DNA from: Desulfobacteraceae bacterium
GTDB taxonomy: Bacteria > Desulfobacterota > Desulfobacteria > Desulfobacterales > Desulfobacteraceae
Reading direction: 5' to 3'
Assembly: GCA_022712835.1 (NCBI GenBank)
Contig: JAFLJU010000471.1
Location: 1-6,216 of the forward strand
Length of the DNA: 6,216 nt
The position numbers were made by a program, and so were the translations under genes. This document shows, in pieces, positions 1 through 6,076 of this stretch. The stretch's first letter is position 1. The number at the start of each line of letters is the position of its first letter. A model generated the notes under the pieces. It saw nothing but the letters and a program-made list of their open reading frames with translations, was not told the origin of the DNA and did not search any database.

Positions 1-1424
1 TCATAAAGAATCTGCTCAGTTTCCTGGAGCATGGCGGTTCTTTTTTCAAGATTGGTTTCAGACTGGGCGCCAATAGTCAGCTCGTCTACCTTGGGATTAC
101 AATACCCGCTGTTATACGCGCCATATCCGGTGTCTTTGTTCTGGCACATGGTCAAAAATTCGGAAAAGTTACCCGAGTCTTCTGTGTCAGAATGCCATCC
201 GATCATCATCATGTCAGCGGCTCTGGCATCAAATTCATTCCAGTACTGGGCCTTGGGCATGGTTTTCAGATTCACCTTGATACCAATTTTTCCCAGCATC
301 TGGGCAGTGGCCTCGGCAATCTTGGCATCATTCACATATCGGTTGTTAGGGGCCATCATAGTGATTTCAAACCCTTTTTCGTAGCCGGCTTCTTTCATAA
401 GCGCCTTGGCTTTTTTCAGGTCATACCTGGGTTTGAGAGCGGTTTTATAACCGGCATAGCCACGGGGACCCTGCTGGGCAGCAACGGTGGCTGTTCCTTT
501 CATTATTTTTTTAACGATACCGGCATTGTTGATGGCGTGAACTATTGCCTGGCGAACCCGGACATCTTTTAATGCTTCAACCCGGTTCTGGTTCATCTGA
601 AAGGTGATAATCCGGCCGCCTGAGATGGTAACCAGTTTAACTTTGTCATCTTTGTGAATTCTTGCAAAATCCTGGGGAGGAACAGGAGAAATAAAATCGA
701 TATCGCCGGAAAGAAGGGCGGCCACACGGGTGGCATTTTCTTTAATGGGGGCAATGACAAGTTTTGACACATTACCGGGGCTTTTGGTATCCCAATAGTC
801 TTTGAATCGTTCCATTTCAAGAACAACCCCTTGCTCACGCTTGGTTACAAAAAAAGGACCAGTTCCGGATTCATTGTGCAGGGCAAAGGATTCACCAATT
901 TTCAAGATGGTATCCTTGGGCTGACCATTGTCATCGGTGCCGGTATAAAACTCAGAATCCATGGCAAAGAAATAGGTGGCCATATTGAGAAGAAGGGCAT
1001 AGGGTTTTTTAGTTTTAAATTCCACGGTGTAGTCATCCACAATCGTACATCCCTCAAAGGGATCCAGAAGGGCTTTAAAGTCCACAGCGGTTCTCATACG
1101 ATCAAAGGACCATTTGACATCCTTGGCAGTAAAAGCGTTTCCACTGTGAAATTTCACGCCCTTTCTCAGGTAAAACCGCATGGTCAGTTCATCGGTTCGT
1201 TCCCATCTTGTTGCCAGACGGGGCTCAAAGGTGAGTTCCTGGGTCCAGCGAACCAGAGGGTCAAACACCCAATGAGAGTACTGAAGCATCCCACCGGACA
1301 ACTGAACCTGGGGGTCAAGAGATACCGGGTCTGCATCCAATCCGACCTTTACTGTCTTTGCACCGGCAGAAACCGCGAAAGAGAGCACCAGAAAAATGCT
1401 TAAAACCAACAATAATTTTTTCAT
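1..1424 (-). CDS. Family 5 extracytoplasmic solute-binding protein of a peptide/nickel-type ABC importer (3' end missing)
   Basis: The reverse strand is open from an ATG at 1424-1422 to the window edge: 474 complete codons and no stop. GGAGG at 1434-1430 lies 5 nt before the ATG and fixes the start. Residues 1-22 form a Sec signal peptide (MKK, a Leu/Val/Phe-rich core, then small residues around SAGA), so the mature protein is exported. The SBP_bac_5 pattern follows: VGLDADPVSLDPQ (about 27-39), the family signature region LRKGVKFHSGNAFTAKDVKWSFDR (about 86-109), SGTGPF (186-191), LKDVRVRQAIVHAI (285-298), YDLKKAKALMKEAG (334-347) and GAYNSGYCNPKVDEL (435-449). Family members are usually about 500-540 aa, so only some 40-60 residues lie beyond the window. 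It should deliver a ligand to DppBCDF/OppBCDF-like permease and ATPase subunits, perhaps encoded further left. The ligand (peptide, nickel or other) cannot be told from sequence. Confidence 0.95.
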   Translation of the reverse strand, partial: MKKLLLVLSIFLVLSFAVSAGAKTVKVGLDADPVSLDPQVQLSGGMLQYSHWVFDPLVRWTQELTFEPRLATRWERTDELTMRFYLRKGVKFHSGNAFTAKDVKWSFDRMRTAVDFKALLDPFEGCTIVDDYTVEFKTKKPYALLLNMATYFFAMDSEFYTGTDDNGQPKDTILKIGESFALHNESGTGPFFVTKREQGVVLEMERFKDYWDTKSPGNVSKLVIAPIKENATRVAALLSGDIDFISPVPPQDFARIHKDDKVKLVTISGGRIITFQMNQNRVEALKDVRVRQAIVHAINNAGIVKKIMKGTATVAAQQGPRGYAGYKTALKPRYDLKKAKALMKEAGYEKGFEITMMAPNNRYVNDAKIAEATAQMLGKIGIKVNLKTMPKAQYWNEFDARAADMMMIGWHSDTEDSGNFSEFLTMCQNKDTGYGAYNSGYCNPKVDELTIGAQSETNLEKRTAMLQETEQILY

Positions 1425-1515
1425 CCTATCCTCCATACTTAAATTAAAATCATACTGAAAAATGCATCCAAGCATCTTCCAATCCTTCCTAAAAAAACAT
1501 ATAGTTAAATAGTCT

Positions 1516-1544
1516 GAATTACCAAAAAAAGTTGATCTGGTCAA
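1516..1544 (-). promoter_or_regulatory. Weak candidate promoter for the family 5 binding-protein gene
   Basis: Read on the minus strand, TTGACC (1544-1539) is a good -35 match. It is followed after 17 bp by TAATTC (1521-1516), a poor -10 match. A second possibility is TTGGTA then TATATG about 16 bp further on, closer to the gene. The 176-bp gap 1425-1600 is AT-rich and lies behind the DUF523 terminator, so the binding-protein gene needs its own promoter here, but the exact boxes are uncertain. Confidence 0.25.
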
Positions 1545-1587
1545 GTAATTTTTATCTCCAAACGGCATGGAACAAATCTATGTTTTC

Positions 1588-1624
1588 AAAAAAAATTAGG
1601 TTAAAAATTTCGTTTTAACCTAAT
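1588..1624 (-). terminator. Intrinsic terminator of the DUF523 gene, overlapping its coding end
   Basis: A perfect 12-bp inverted repeat, ATTAGGTTAAAA (1595-1606) and TTTTAACCTAAT (1613-1624), encloses a 6-nt loop. On the minus strand it runs straight into a T run (A run on plus at 1588-1595), the layout of a rho-independent terminator for leftward transcription. The other side has no T run, so it should not stop rightward transcription. The stem is AT-rich and therefore modest in strength. The DUF523 stop codon (1603-1601) and its preceding codons lie inside the hairpin. Confidence 0.8.
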
Positions 1625-2089
1625 TGAGACCTCTTGAATTTCTAATTCCGAAAAAACATCCACCCCATTTCCTCTAAAAACAGCAGTGGTCACCCCTATT
1701 CCCGGAACCAATCTGTTTTCAAAGGTTCCATCATATATACAATCCGATCCACAGGAAGGACTCTTTGCCTTTAAAATCGCTATTTTTATGCCATGGGTCC
1801 GGGTCAACTCAAGAGCTACCAATGCCCCGGTAACAAAGGCCTGGGTAACATCCTCTCCTGAGGACGTCTGAACCCTTGCCTTGTTTTCAAGCACATCCAG
1901 ACCATCTCCGTTAATAATTTGTGCGGGGGGTCGTGGAATTTTTAATCCACCCGCCACCTCGGGACAAAATGGCACAAGCCGCCCTTGTGTTTCCCATTTT
2001 CGAATCAGATGATGATCCAGTTTTTTTTGTTTTCCGTCATACCGGCATAGCTCCCCCATAAGGCAGGCCGATATCAATATTTTTTCCAT
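1601..2089 (-). CDS. DUF523 / TudS-type (thiouracil desulfurase family) iron-sulfur protein
   Basis: A 162-aa cytoplasmic protein with all DUF523 landmarks: ISACLMGELCRYDG (residues 6-19), VPFCPEVAGGL (39-49) with PRPP after it, AILKAKSPSCGSDCIYDGTF (104-123) and GIGVTTAVF (130-138). Characterised members (TudS) hold a [4Fe-4S] cluster on three cysteines and remove sulfur from 2-thiouracil. By position C9, C42 and C113 are the likely ligands; C15 and C117 are further cysteines. The start is set at ATG 2089 because the family begins M-x-x-I-L-I-S-A-C. The frame stays open upstream to a TTG at 2146, but the extra 19 residues (FFTNTPWFCIPWF) match nothing expected. No Shine-Dalgarno precedes 2089. 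The gene diverges from the acyl-CoA dehydrogenase and ends in its own terminator, so it is probably a single-gene unit. The family is secure; the activity on thiouracil is inferred. Confidence 0.9.
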   Translation of the reverse strand: MEKILISACLMGELCRYDGKQKKLDHHLIRKWETQGRLVPFCPEVAGGLKIPRPPAQIINGDGLDVLENKARVQTSSGEDVTQAFVTGALVALELTRTHGIKIAILKAKSPSCGSDCIYDGTFENRLVPGIGVTTAVFRGNGVDVFSELEIQEVSIRLKRNF

Positions 2090-2096
2090 AAACCAA

Positions 2097-2125
2097 GGTA
2101 TACAAAACCATGGTGTATTTGTAAA
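2097..2125 (-). promoter_or_regulatory. Candidate promoter placing the transcript start at the DUF523 ATG
   Basis: On the minus strand TTTACA (2125-2120, five of six matches to TTGACA), a 17-bp spacer, then TATACC (2102-2097, four of six matches to TATAAT). Counting 7 nt past the -10 box puts +1 at about 2089, the A of the preferred ATG. This would give a leaderless or nearly leaderless mRNA and fits the missing Shine-Dalgarno. A competing upstream -10 is the perfect TATAAT at 2216-2211 (minus), which lacks a good -35. Confidence 0.35.
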
Positions 2126-2157
2126 AAATAAACGTTGACTATTCAAAAATTTAATGT

Positions 2158-2176
2158 AATGAATTGTTATTCATTT
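2158..2176. promoter_or_regulatory. Candidate operator, copy 1 (AATGA-N4-TTATTCATTT)
   Basis: AATGAA (2158-2163) and TTCATT (2170-2175) form an inverted repeat around a 6-bp spacer. The same gapped sequence AATGA-N4-TTATTCATTT occurs again at 2306-2324, and nowhere else that I noticed. This copy is the nearer one to the DUF523 gene and lies downstream of the upstream TATAAT box. The half sites resemble those of TetR-type fatty-acid regulators such as Bacillus FadR (TGAATGA/TCATTCA), but the spacing differs, so the regulator is unknown. Confidence 0.4.
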
Positions 2177-2271
2177 TCTTATTTAGAATAAGATAAGAAG
2201 TGAATAATATATTATATAAGGCATAACTATTTTAATTGACTTAATTAATGCAGACTTTAGCCTTTGAACGA

Positions 2272-2299
2272 TTTAGATTATTTCTACATTAATCATAAT
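2272..2299 (+). promoter_or_regulatory. Candidate promoter of the acyl-CoA dehydrogenase gene
   Basis: TTTAGA (2272-2277, four of six matches) and CATAAT (2294-2299, five of six matches) are separated by 16 bp. The predicted start, about 2305-2307, falls inside the inverted repeat at 2303-2326, an ideal place for a repressor. This would leave a 5' leader of about 88 nt. It is a pattern match in AT-rich DNA, so chance occurrence is possible. Confidence 0.35.
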
Positions 2300-2302
2300 T
2301 TT

Positions 2303-2326
2303 TTAAATGAGGCATTATTCATTTAA
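2303..2326. promoter_or_regulatory. Candidate operator, copy 2: 8-bp perfect inverted repeat ahead of the acyl-CoA dehydrogenase
   Basis: TTAAATGA (2303-2310), an 8-bp spacer and TCATTTAA (2319-2326) form a perfect inverted repeat. Inside it 2306-2324 repeats the AATGA-N4-TTATTCATTT pattern of copy 1 exactly 148 bp away, about 14 helical turns. It overlaps the predicted transcription start and sits 67 bp before the ATG. There is no T run after it, so it is not a terminator. A TetR-type regulator responding to acyl-CoA is a reasonable but untested guess. Confidence 0.45.
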
Positions 2327-2393
2327 CCCCCATAAAAAAACATAAACAAACCATATTGCAACAGCAACAAAATCACCAGGAGGACACTTTAAC

Positions 2394-4208
2394 ATGGCAC
2401 AGGTAATTTCCGATCGAAGAGATATAGAATTTGTTCTGCACGAGCAGCTTGAAGCAGAAAACTTGTCAAAAATCCATGAAGGGTTTGCTGATTTCAATAA
2501 AAAGACCATTGATCTGATCATTTCAGAAGCAAAAAATTTTGCGGTGAAAGAACTGCTTCCATCCAGCAAAGAAGGGGATGAACAGGGCTGCACCCTTGAA
2601 AATGGCAAGGTTACCACACCGGATTCCTTTAAACGAGTGTTTGATTTGTTCAATGAAGGAGAATGGCTGGCACCCACGGAAGACCCGGAATGGGGCGGCC
2701 AGGGAATGCCCAAAACAGTGGCTTCCGCTGCTGCGGAGTATTTCAACGGGGCAAACTACCCCTTTATGATGTACCCGGGCCTCACCCAGGGAGCCGGTCA
2801 CCTGGTGGAACATTTCGGTACCCAGGAACAAAAAGATATCTACCTGAAAAACATGTACACTGGCAAATGGACCGGCACCATGCTCCTAACCGAACCAGGC
2901 GCGGGGTCCGATGTGGGTGCATTGGCCACTAAAGCGATTCCCAATGGGGATGGCACCTTTTCCATTACCGGTGAAAAAATATTTATTTCCGGCGGGGAAC
3001 ATGACCTGACCGAAAACATTATTCACCCGGTTCTGGCAAGAATCGAAGGGGCCCCAGAAGGAACCAAAGGGATTTCCCTGTTTCTGGTTCCAAAATTTAG
3101 GGTAAATGCCGACGGCACCCCGGGAGAATTCAATGATGTGATCTGCACCGGTATTGAGCACAAGATGGGGATCCACGGCAACAGCACCTGTTCCCTTTCC
3201 CTGGGCTCCAAGCAAAATTGTATCGGCACCCTGTTGGGTGAAGAGAACAAGGGAATGAAAGCCATGTTCCTGATGATGAATGCCGCCAGGTTGTTGGTGG
3301 GATTCCAGGGGTTTGGCTGCGCCACCACCGCCTATATGTACGCCCTTGACTATGCCAAAAACAGGATTCAGGGCAAGGATCTTACCCAGTTCATGAACCC
3401 AGATGCCCCGTCCGTCTCCATCCTCCGCCACCCCGATGTCAGGCGTCAGCTCATGATGATGAAAGTCAATGTGGAAGGAATTCGATCCCTTCTCTATTAT
3501 GCCATGTATTGTTCAGACATGGCCGTGGTTGCACCGACCCAGGAGGAAAAGGACAAATACCAGGGCATCATGGAAGTCTTAACCCCCATTGCCAAGGGGT
3601 ATGTCACGGACCGGGCCTTTGAGGTTTGCAGCCATGGCATGCAGGTATATGGCGGATATGGTTTCATTGAAGAATATCCCATGGCACAATTGCTCAGGGA
3701 CTGCCGGATCACCCAGATTTATGAAGGAACCAACGGTATCCAGGCCATGGACCTTCTCGGCCGGAAATTGGGCCTGAACAAAGGCAAGCCCATCATGGAT
3801 CTTTTCGGTGAAATGCAAAAAACCGTTGCGACTGCCAAGGAAATTCCAGAACTTGCCGCCCAGGCTGGCAAAGTGGAAGAGGTGATGAACAAATTGGCCG
3901 AGGTCGCGATTCACATGGGCCAGACCGCCATGTCTGAAAAAGCACTTGCCGCATTTGCCAATGCCCTTCCCTTCCAGGATGCCACAGGAGACACCACCAT
4001 GGCATGGATGCTGCTCTGGAGAGCAACCATCGCTGCCCAGAAACTGGGAAAAGCGAAGAAAAAAGACATCCCCTTTTACCAGGGCATTATCAAATCTCTC
4101 CAATTTTATGTGGAGACCCAATTGCCCATCACATTGGGCCGGTTTGACGCCTTGATGAATACGAGTTCAGTGGCTGTGGACATTGAGGATAATATGTTCC
4201 CCAGCTAA
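2394..4208 (+). CDS. Acyl-CoA dehydrogenase, large FadE/DmdC-type with extended C-terminus
   Basis: A 604-aa FAD flavoenzyme of the cytoplasm that makes an enoyl-CoA from an acyl-CoA, passing electrons normally to ETF. AGGAGG at 2378-2383, 10 nt before the ATG, fixes the start. Residues 8-17 (RRDIEFVLHE) match the short N-terminal domain of this subfamily (AcylCoA_DH_N). The N-terminal helical domain follows (about 40-155), then the beta domain opening with MLLTEPGAGSDVG (163-175), the flavin/substrate signature. The C-terminal helical domain has the second signature ending QIYEGTNGIQ (441-450); E444 is the expected catalytic base. Residues from about 465 to 604 are the extra C-terminal domain found in FadE5- and DmdC-like enzymes of about 600 aa, absent from 380-aa short forms. 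No key residue appears lost. Flanked by its own promoter region and a strong terminator, it is likely monocistronic. The acyl substrate cannot be read from sequence; a methylthiopropionyl-CoA role (DmdC) is only one option. Confidence 0.96.
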   Translation: MAQVISDRRDIEFVLHEQLEAENLSKIHEGFADFNKKTIDLIISEAKNFAVKELLPSSKEGDEQGCTLENGKVTTPDSFKRVFDLFNEGEWLAPTEDPEWGGQGMPKTVASAAAEYFNGANYPFMMYPGLTQGAGHLVEHFGTQEQKDIYLKNMYTGKWTGTMLLTEPGAGSDVGALATKAIPNGDGTFSITGEKIFISGGEHDLTENIIHPVLARIEGAPEGTKGISLFLVPKFRVNADGTPGEFNDVICTGIEHKMGIHGNSTCSLSLGSKQNCIGTLLGEENKGMKAMFLMMNAARLLVGFQGFGCATTAYMYALDYAKNRIQGKDLTQFMNPDAPSVSILRHPDVRRQLMMMKVNVEGIRSLLYYAMYCSDMAVVAPTQEEKDKYQGIMEVLTPIAKGYVTDRAFEVCSHGMQVYGGYGFIEEYPMAQLLRDCRITQIYEGTNGIQAMDLLGRKLGLNKGKPIMDLFGEMQKTVATAKEIPELAAQAGKVEEVMNKLAEVAIHMGQTAMSEKALAAFANALPFQDATGDTTMAWMLLWRATIAAQKLGKAKKKDIPFYQGIIKSLQFYVETQLPITLGRFDALMNTSSVAVDIEDNMFPS

Positions 4209-4252
4209 TCGTTCCAAACTAAAAGTTAAAGAATCAGCTTCTTTCTTTTTTG

Positions 4253-4288
4253 GGCTGCCGGTAACCTTCTAACCGGCAGCCTTTTTTT
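4253..4288 (+). terminator. Strong intrinsic terminator after the acyl-CoA dehydrogenase
   Basis: GGCTGCCGGT (4253-4262) and ACCGGCAGCC (4272-4281) form a perfect 10-bp GC-rich stem with a 9-nt loop, followed at once by seven T residues (4282-4288). It lies 45 nt after the stop codon. The other side lacks a run of A, so it acts only on rightward transcripts and separates this unit from the lipoprotein gene. Confidence 0.95.
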
Positions 4289-4617
4289 ATTGCTCTTGCC
4301 TTGTTGCTGCCCTTCTTGTATCTCCCTTTGATCTATTCCTAACCTTGCGAACATCCCAAATGTCATGATTTCCTGAAGTTACGATTTGTTATCGGGGATT
4401 TTGTGGTATTTTCTGTTAATTTATGTTTTAATGAGTCCCACTACCAATGGAATCAAATTAGCTATCACAAATACGCTGGGACAAACACGCGGGGAAAGCG
4501 ACAGCCGGAATTACAACGGGTTTGCTTATCGGATAAAGCAACTTAAATATAAGTATTTATGGCCGGGACGACCACAAAGAATTCAGGTCACACAAACAAC
4601 CAAGTGGTCAATTCAAA
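4289..4617. other. Gene-free stretch upstream of the lipoprotein gene
   Basis: I see no convincing gene here. An open frame of 90 codons from 4386 has no Shine-Dalgarno, no recognisable protein pattern, and reads into the 10-bp tandem repeat and the lipoprotein start. Local structures are a bulged hairpin around 4522-4540 (TTGCTTATC and GATAAAGCAA) and two overlapping short palindromes at 4541-4559 (ACTTA/TAAGT and TAAATA/TATTTA). I recognise no riboswitch. Confidence 0.6.
4522..4549 (+). promoter_or_regulatory. Weak candidate promoter for the lipoprotein-sensor unit
   Basis: TTGCTT (4522-4527) and TAAATA (4544-4549) are 16 bp apart. They lie in a patch of overlapping palindromes downstream of the terminator at 4253, where a promoter for the next unit is needed. 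The -10 match is only three of six, so this is a placeholder, not a firm assignment. Confidence 0.25.
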
Positions 4618-4652
4618 CCAATGTTTTCCAATGTTTTCCAATGTTTTCCAAT
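4618..4652 (+). repeat. 10-bp tandem repeat, 3.5 copies, in the lipoprotein leader
   Basis: The unit CCAATGTTTT occurs three times without error and is followed by a half copy CCAAT, 35 bp in all. The period of 10 bp is close to one helical turn, so each unit shows the same face of the DNA. It ends 20 bp before the ATG at 4673. A non-triplet period here could change leader or promoter spacing by slipped-strand copying, or could be a set of binding sites. Function is unknown. Confidence 0.95.
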
Positions 4653-4672
4653 ATTTAAAGTGGGTGCTAGAC

Positions 4673-5794
4673 ATGAAAAGATATCTGAATAAATGGATTA
4701 TTTGCCTGATGATCATCGGTCTTGCACTTGGGTTTACTTCCTGCGGCAGGGAAGAGCCCATACGGATTGGATTTATTGCAGGTCTTTCCGGCCGGGTGGC
4801 TGATCTCGGGGTTGCCGGCCGCAACGGCGTCATACTGGCAATAGACCAAAAAAATGCCCAGGGCGGCATTAAAGGGCGAAACCTGGAGCTTATTGTCAGG
4901 GATGACCAACAAAACCCGGATACGGCTCAAAGAATGGTGAAAGAACTATTAGACCTCAAGGTGGATCTCATCATCGGCCCCATGACCAGCAGCATGGCCA
5001 TGGCAACGGTTTCCCTTGTCAACGATTCCAAAATATACATGGTAAGCCCCACGGCAAGCACAACCGCTCTTTCAAACAAAGACGACCACCTCCTTAGGGT
5101 AATTTCCAGCACCAATGCTTATGCCATAAAAAGCGCATTGTACCAATTTGATAACCTGGGCCGACGAAAGGCCGTCGTCATTTATGATTCACGCAACAAG
5201 TCCTATACCCAAGACTGGTTGAATCACTTTAAAACCACATTTGAAAACCTGGGCGGCAGCATAGTGAAAAGCACCTCTTTTCACTCCGGCAGTGATGTTT
5301 CCTTTTATGGCCCTGTTAAAGAATTGCTTGAATCAGATCCGGATCTTTTTTTAATAATCACCAATGCCGTGGATGCCGCTTTGATCTGCCAGCAAGTCCG
5401 GAAACTCGATCAGAAATTATCCATTGCCATGGCAGAATGGGCATCCACCGAGCGTTTTATTGAATTGGGAGGAACTGCAGCCGAAGGGGTTTATGTTTCC
5501 CAATTTCTGGATCGCAATGATACCTCAGCCCCATATCAGAATTTTCGAAACACATTTCATGAACGCTTCGGGCGGGAACCCGGTTTTGCCGGCCTTGCCG
5601 GATATGATACAGGACTTGTCATTATAGAAGCACTTTCAAGACAAAAAAAAGACGAAACCATAAAAGAGGCAATCATCCAGAAAAAATCCTTTCAGGGTCT
5701 TCAGCAGGTTATTACGATCAACCGATTTGGTGATGCCGATCGCACCACCTTTATCACCAAAATTAAAAACGGTCAGTATGTTACCTTAGAATAA
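4673..5794 (+). CDS. LivK-like type-1 periplasmic-binding lipoprotein, probable ligand receptor for the adjacent sensor
   Basis: A 373-aa protein of the branched-chain amino acid binding family (Peripla_BP_6). It begins MKRYLNKW, then a hydrophobic segment to FTSC, so residues 1-23 are a lipoprotein signal and C24 the lipidated residue; the -3 residue is Phe where Leu is usual. The first lobe opens IRIGFIAGLSG (30-40) with the family patterns GRNGVILAIDQKNAQGGIKG (49-68), LIVRDDQQNP (73-82), LIIGPMTSS (99-107) and SPTAST (125-130). The second lobe includes KAVVIYDSRNKSYTQDW (166-182) and GLAGYDTGLVIIEAL (307-321). The frame is open back to 4559, but that start would bury the lipoprotein signal 38 residues in and read through the tandem repeat, so ATG 4673 is preferred; its Shine-Dalgarno (AAGTGGG, 4659-4665) is weak. 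No ABC permease follows. A membrane sensor starts 3 bp downstream, suggesting a signalling receptor instead of a transporter subunit. Ligand unknown. Confidence 0.92.
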   Translation: MKRYLNKWIICLMIIGLALGFTSCGREEPIRIGFIAGLSGRVADLGVAGRNGVILAIDQKNAQGGIKGRNLELIVRDDQQNPDTAQRMVKELLDLKVDLIIGPMTSSMAMATVSLVNDSKIYMVSPTASTTALSNKDDHLLRVISSTNAYAIKSALYQFDNLGRRKAVVIYDSRNKSYTQDWLNHFKTTFENLGGSIVKSTSFHSGSDVSFYGPVKELLESDPDLFLIITNAVDAALICQQVRKLDQKLSIAMAEWASTERFIELGGTAAEGVYVSQFLDRNDTSAPYQNFRNTFHERFGREPGFAGLAGYDTGLVIIEALSRQKKDETIKEAIIQKKSFQGLQQVITINRFGDADRTTFITKIKNGQYVTLE

Positions 5795-5797
5795 AAA

Positions 5798-6076
5798 ATG
5801 AAAATCAGACCCCTAAGAAAAATATTATCTATCCAGACCATCGCCATCGCTTTGCTCCCTTTTATTTTACTGATCCTCCCTGGCCTTGTATGGTTTCTCC
5901 CCAAATTTGTGGCAAATATTGAAACCCACCAGATTCATCTGTCAACAATCATTGCATCAAAAACAGAAAACCATTTGATCAGATCAATGACCACACTCCA
6001 GGGAATTTCAAACTATATTCAGGCAGCAATATATAGTACATTCAGCCAGCGCATGCCTGTTCACAGCAAGGCATAA
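5798..6076 (+). pseudogene. 5' remnant of a membrane sensor gene (kinase-, chemoreceptor- or cyclase-type), interrupted by a palindromic element
   Basis: The frame starts 3 bp after the lipoprotein stop with no clear Shine-Dalgarno, suggesting translational coupling. It encodes 92 aa: a basic N-terminus (MKIRPLRK), one membrane helix (about 12-35), then NIETHQIHLSTIIASKTENHLIRSMTTLQGISNYIQ (about 40-75). This is the amphipathic helix that typically begins an extracytoplasmic Cache/PDC-like sensor domain, as in histidine kinases and chemoreceptors. Codon 75 ends on the first base of the inverted-repeat element; residues 76-92 (AAIYSTFSQRMPVHSKA) and the TAA at 6074 come from the element. A whole receptor would be several hundred residues. 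None of the three plus-strand frames beyond the element continues the protein, so the rest is missing or lies beyond a larger insertion. The output domain is not visible. A short functional membrane protein is an unlikely alternative. Confidence 0.65.

Noticed and set aside
31..1403. Plus-strand open frames at 31-384, 192-572 and 831-1403
   Set aside because: All lie opposite the clearly conserved family 5 binding protein on the minus strand and show no protein-family pattern of their own.
2090..2146. Extension of the DUF523 gene to TTG 2146
   Set aside because: The DUF523 family begins directly at the segment coded from 2089, and the extra 19 residues match no expected feature.
2315..4121. 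Minus-strand frames opposite the acyl-CoA dehydrogenase (for example 2886-3431 and 3579-4121)
   Set aside because: They are antisense shadows of a strongly conserved gene, lack ribosome binding sites and resemble no family.
4479..4540. Faint resemblance to a c-di-GMP (GEMM) riboswitch (GGGAC, GGGGAAAGC and GACAGCCGG words)
   Set aside because: The words are not in the order or spacing of the known motif and I could not draw the required two paired domains.
4386..4658. A 90-codon plus-strand frame with a hydrophobic start
   Set aside because: It has no Shine-Dalgarno, its end is read from the 10-bp tandem repeat, and its composition looks random after the first 16 residues.
4559..4672. Upstream extension of the lipoprotein gene to ATG 4559
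   Set aside because: It would place 38 residues before the lipoprotein signal, partly coded by the tandem repeat; the signal and lipidation Cys require the start at 4673.
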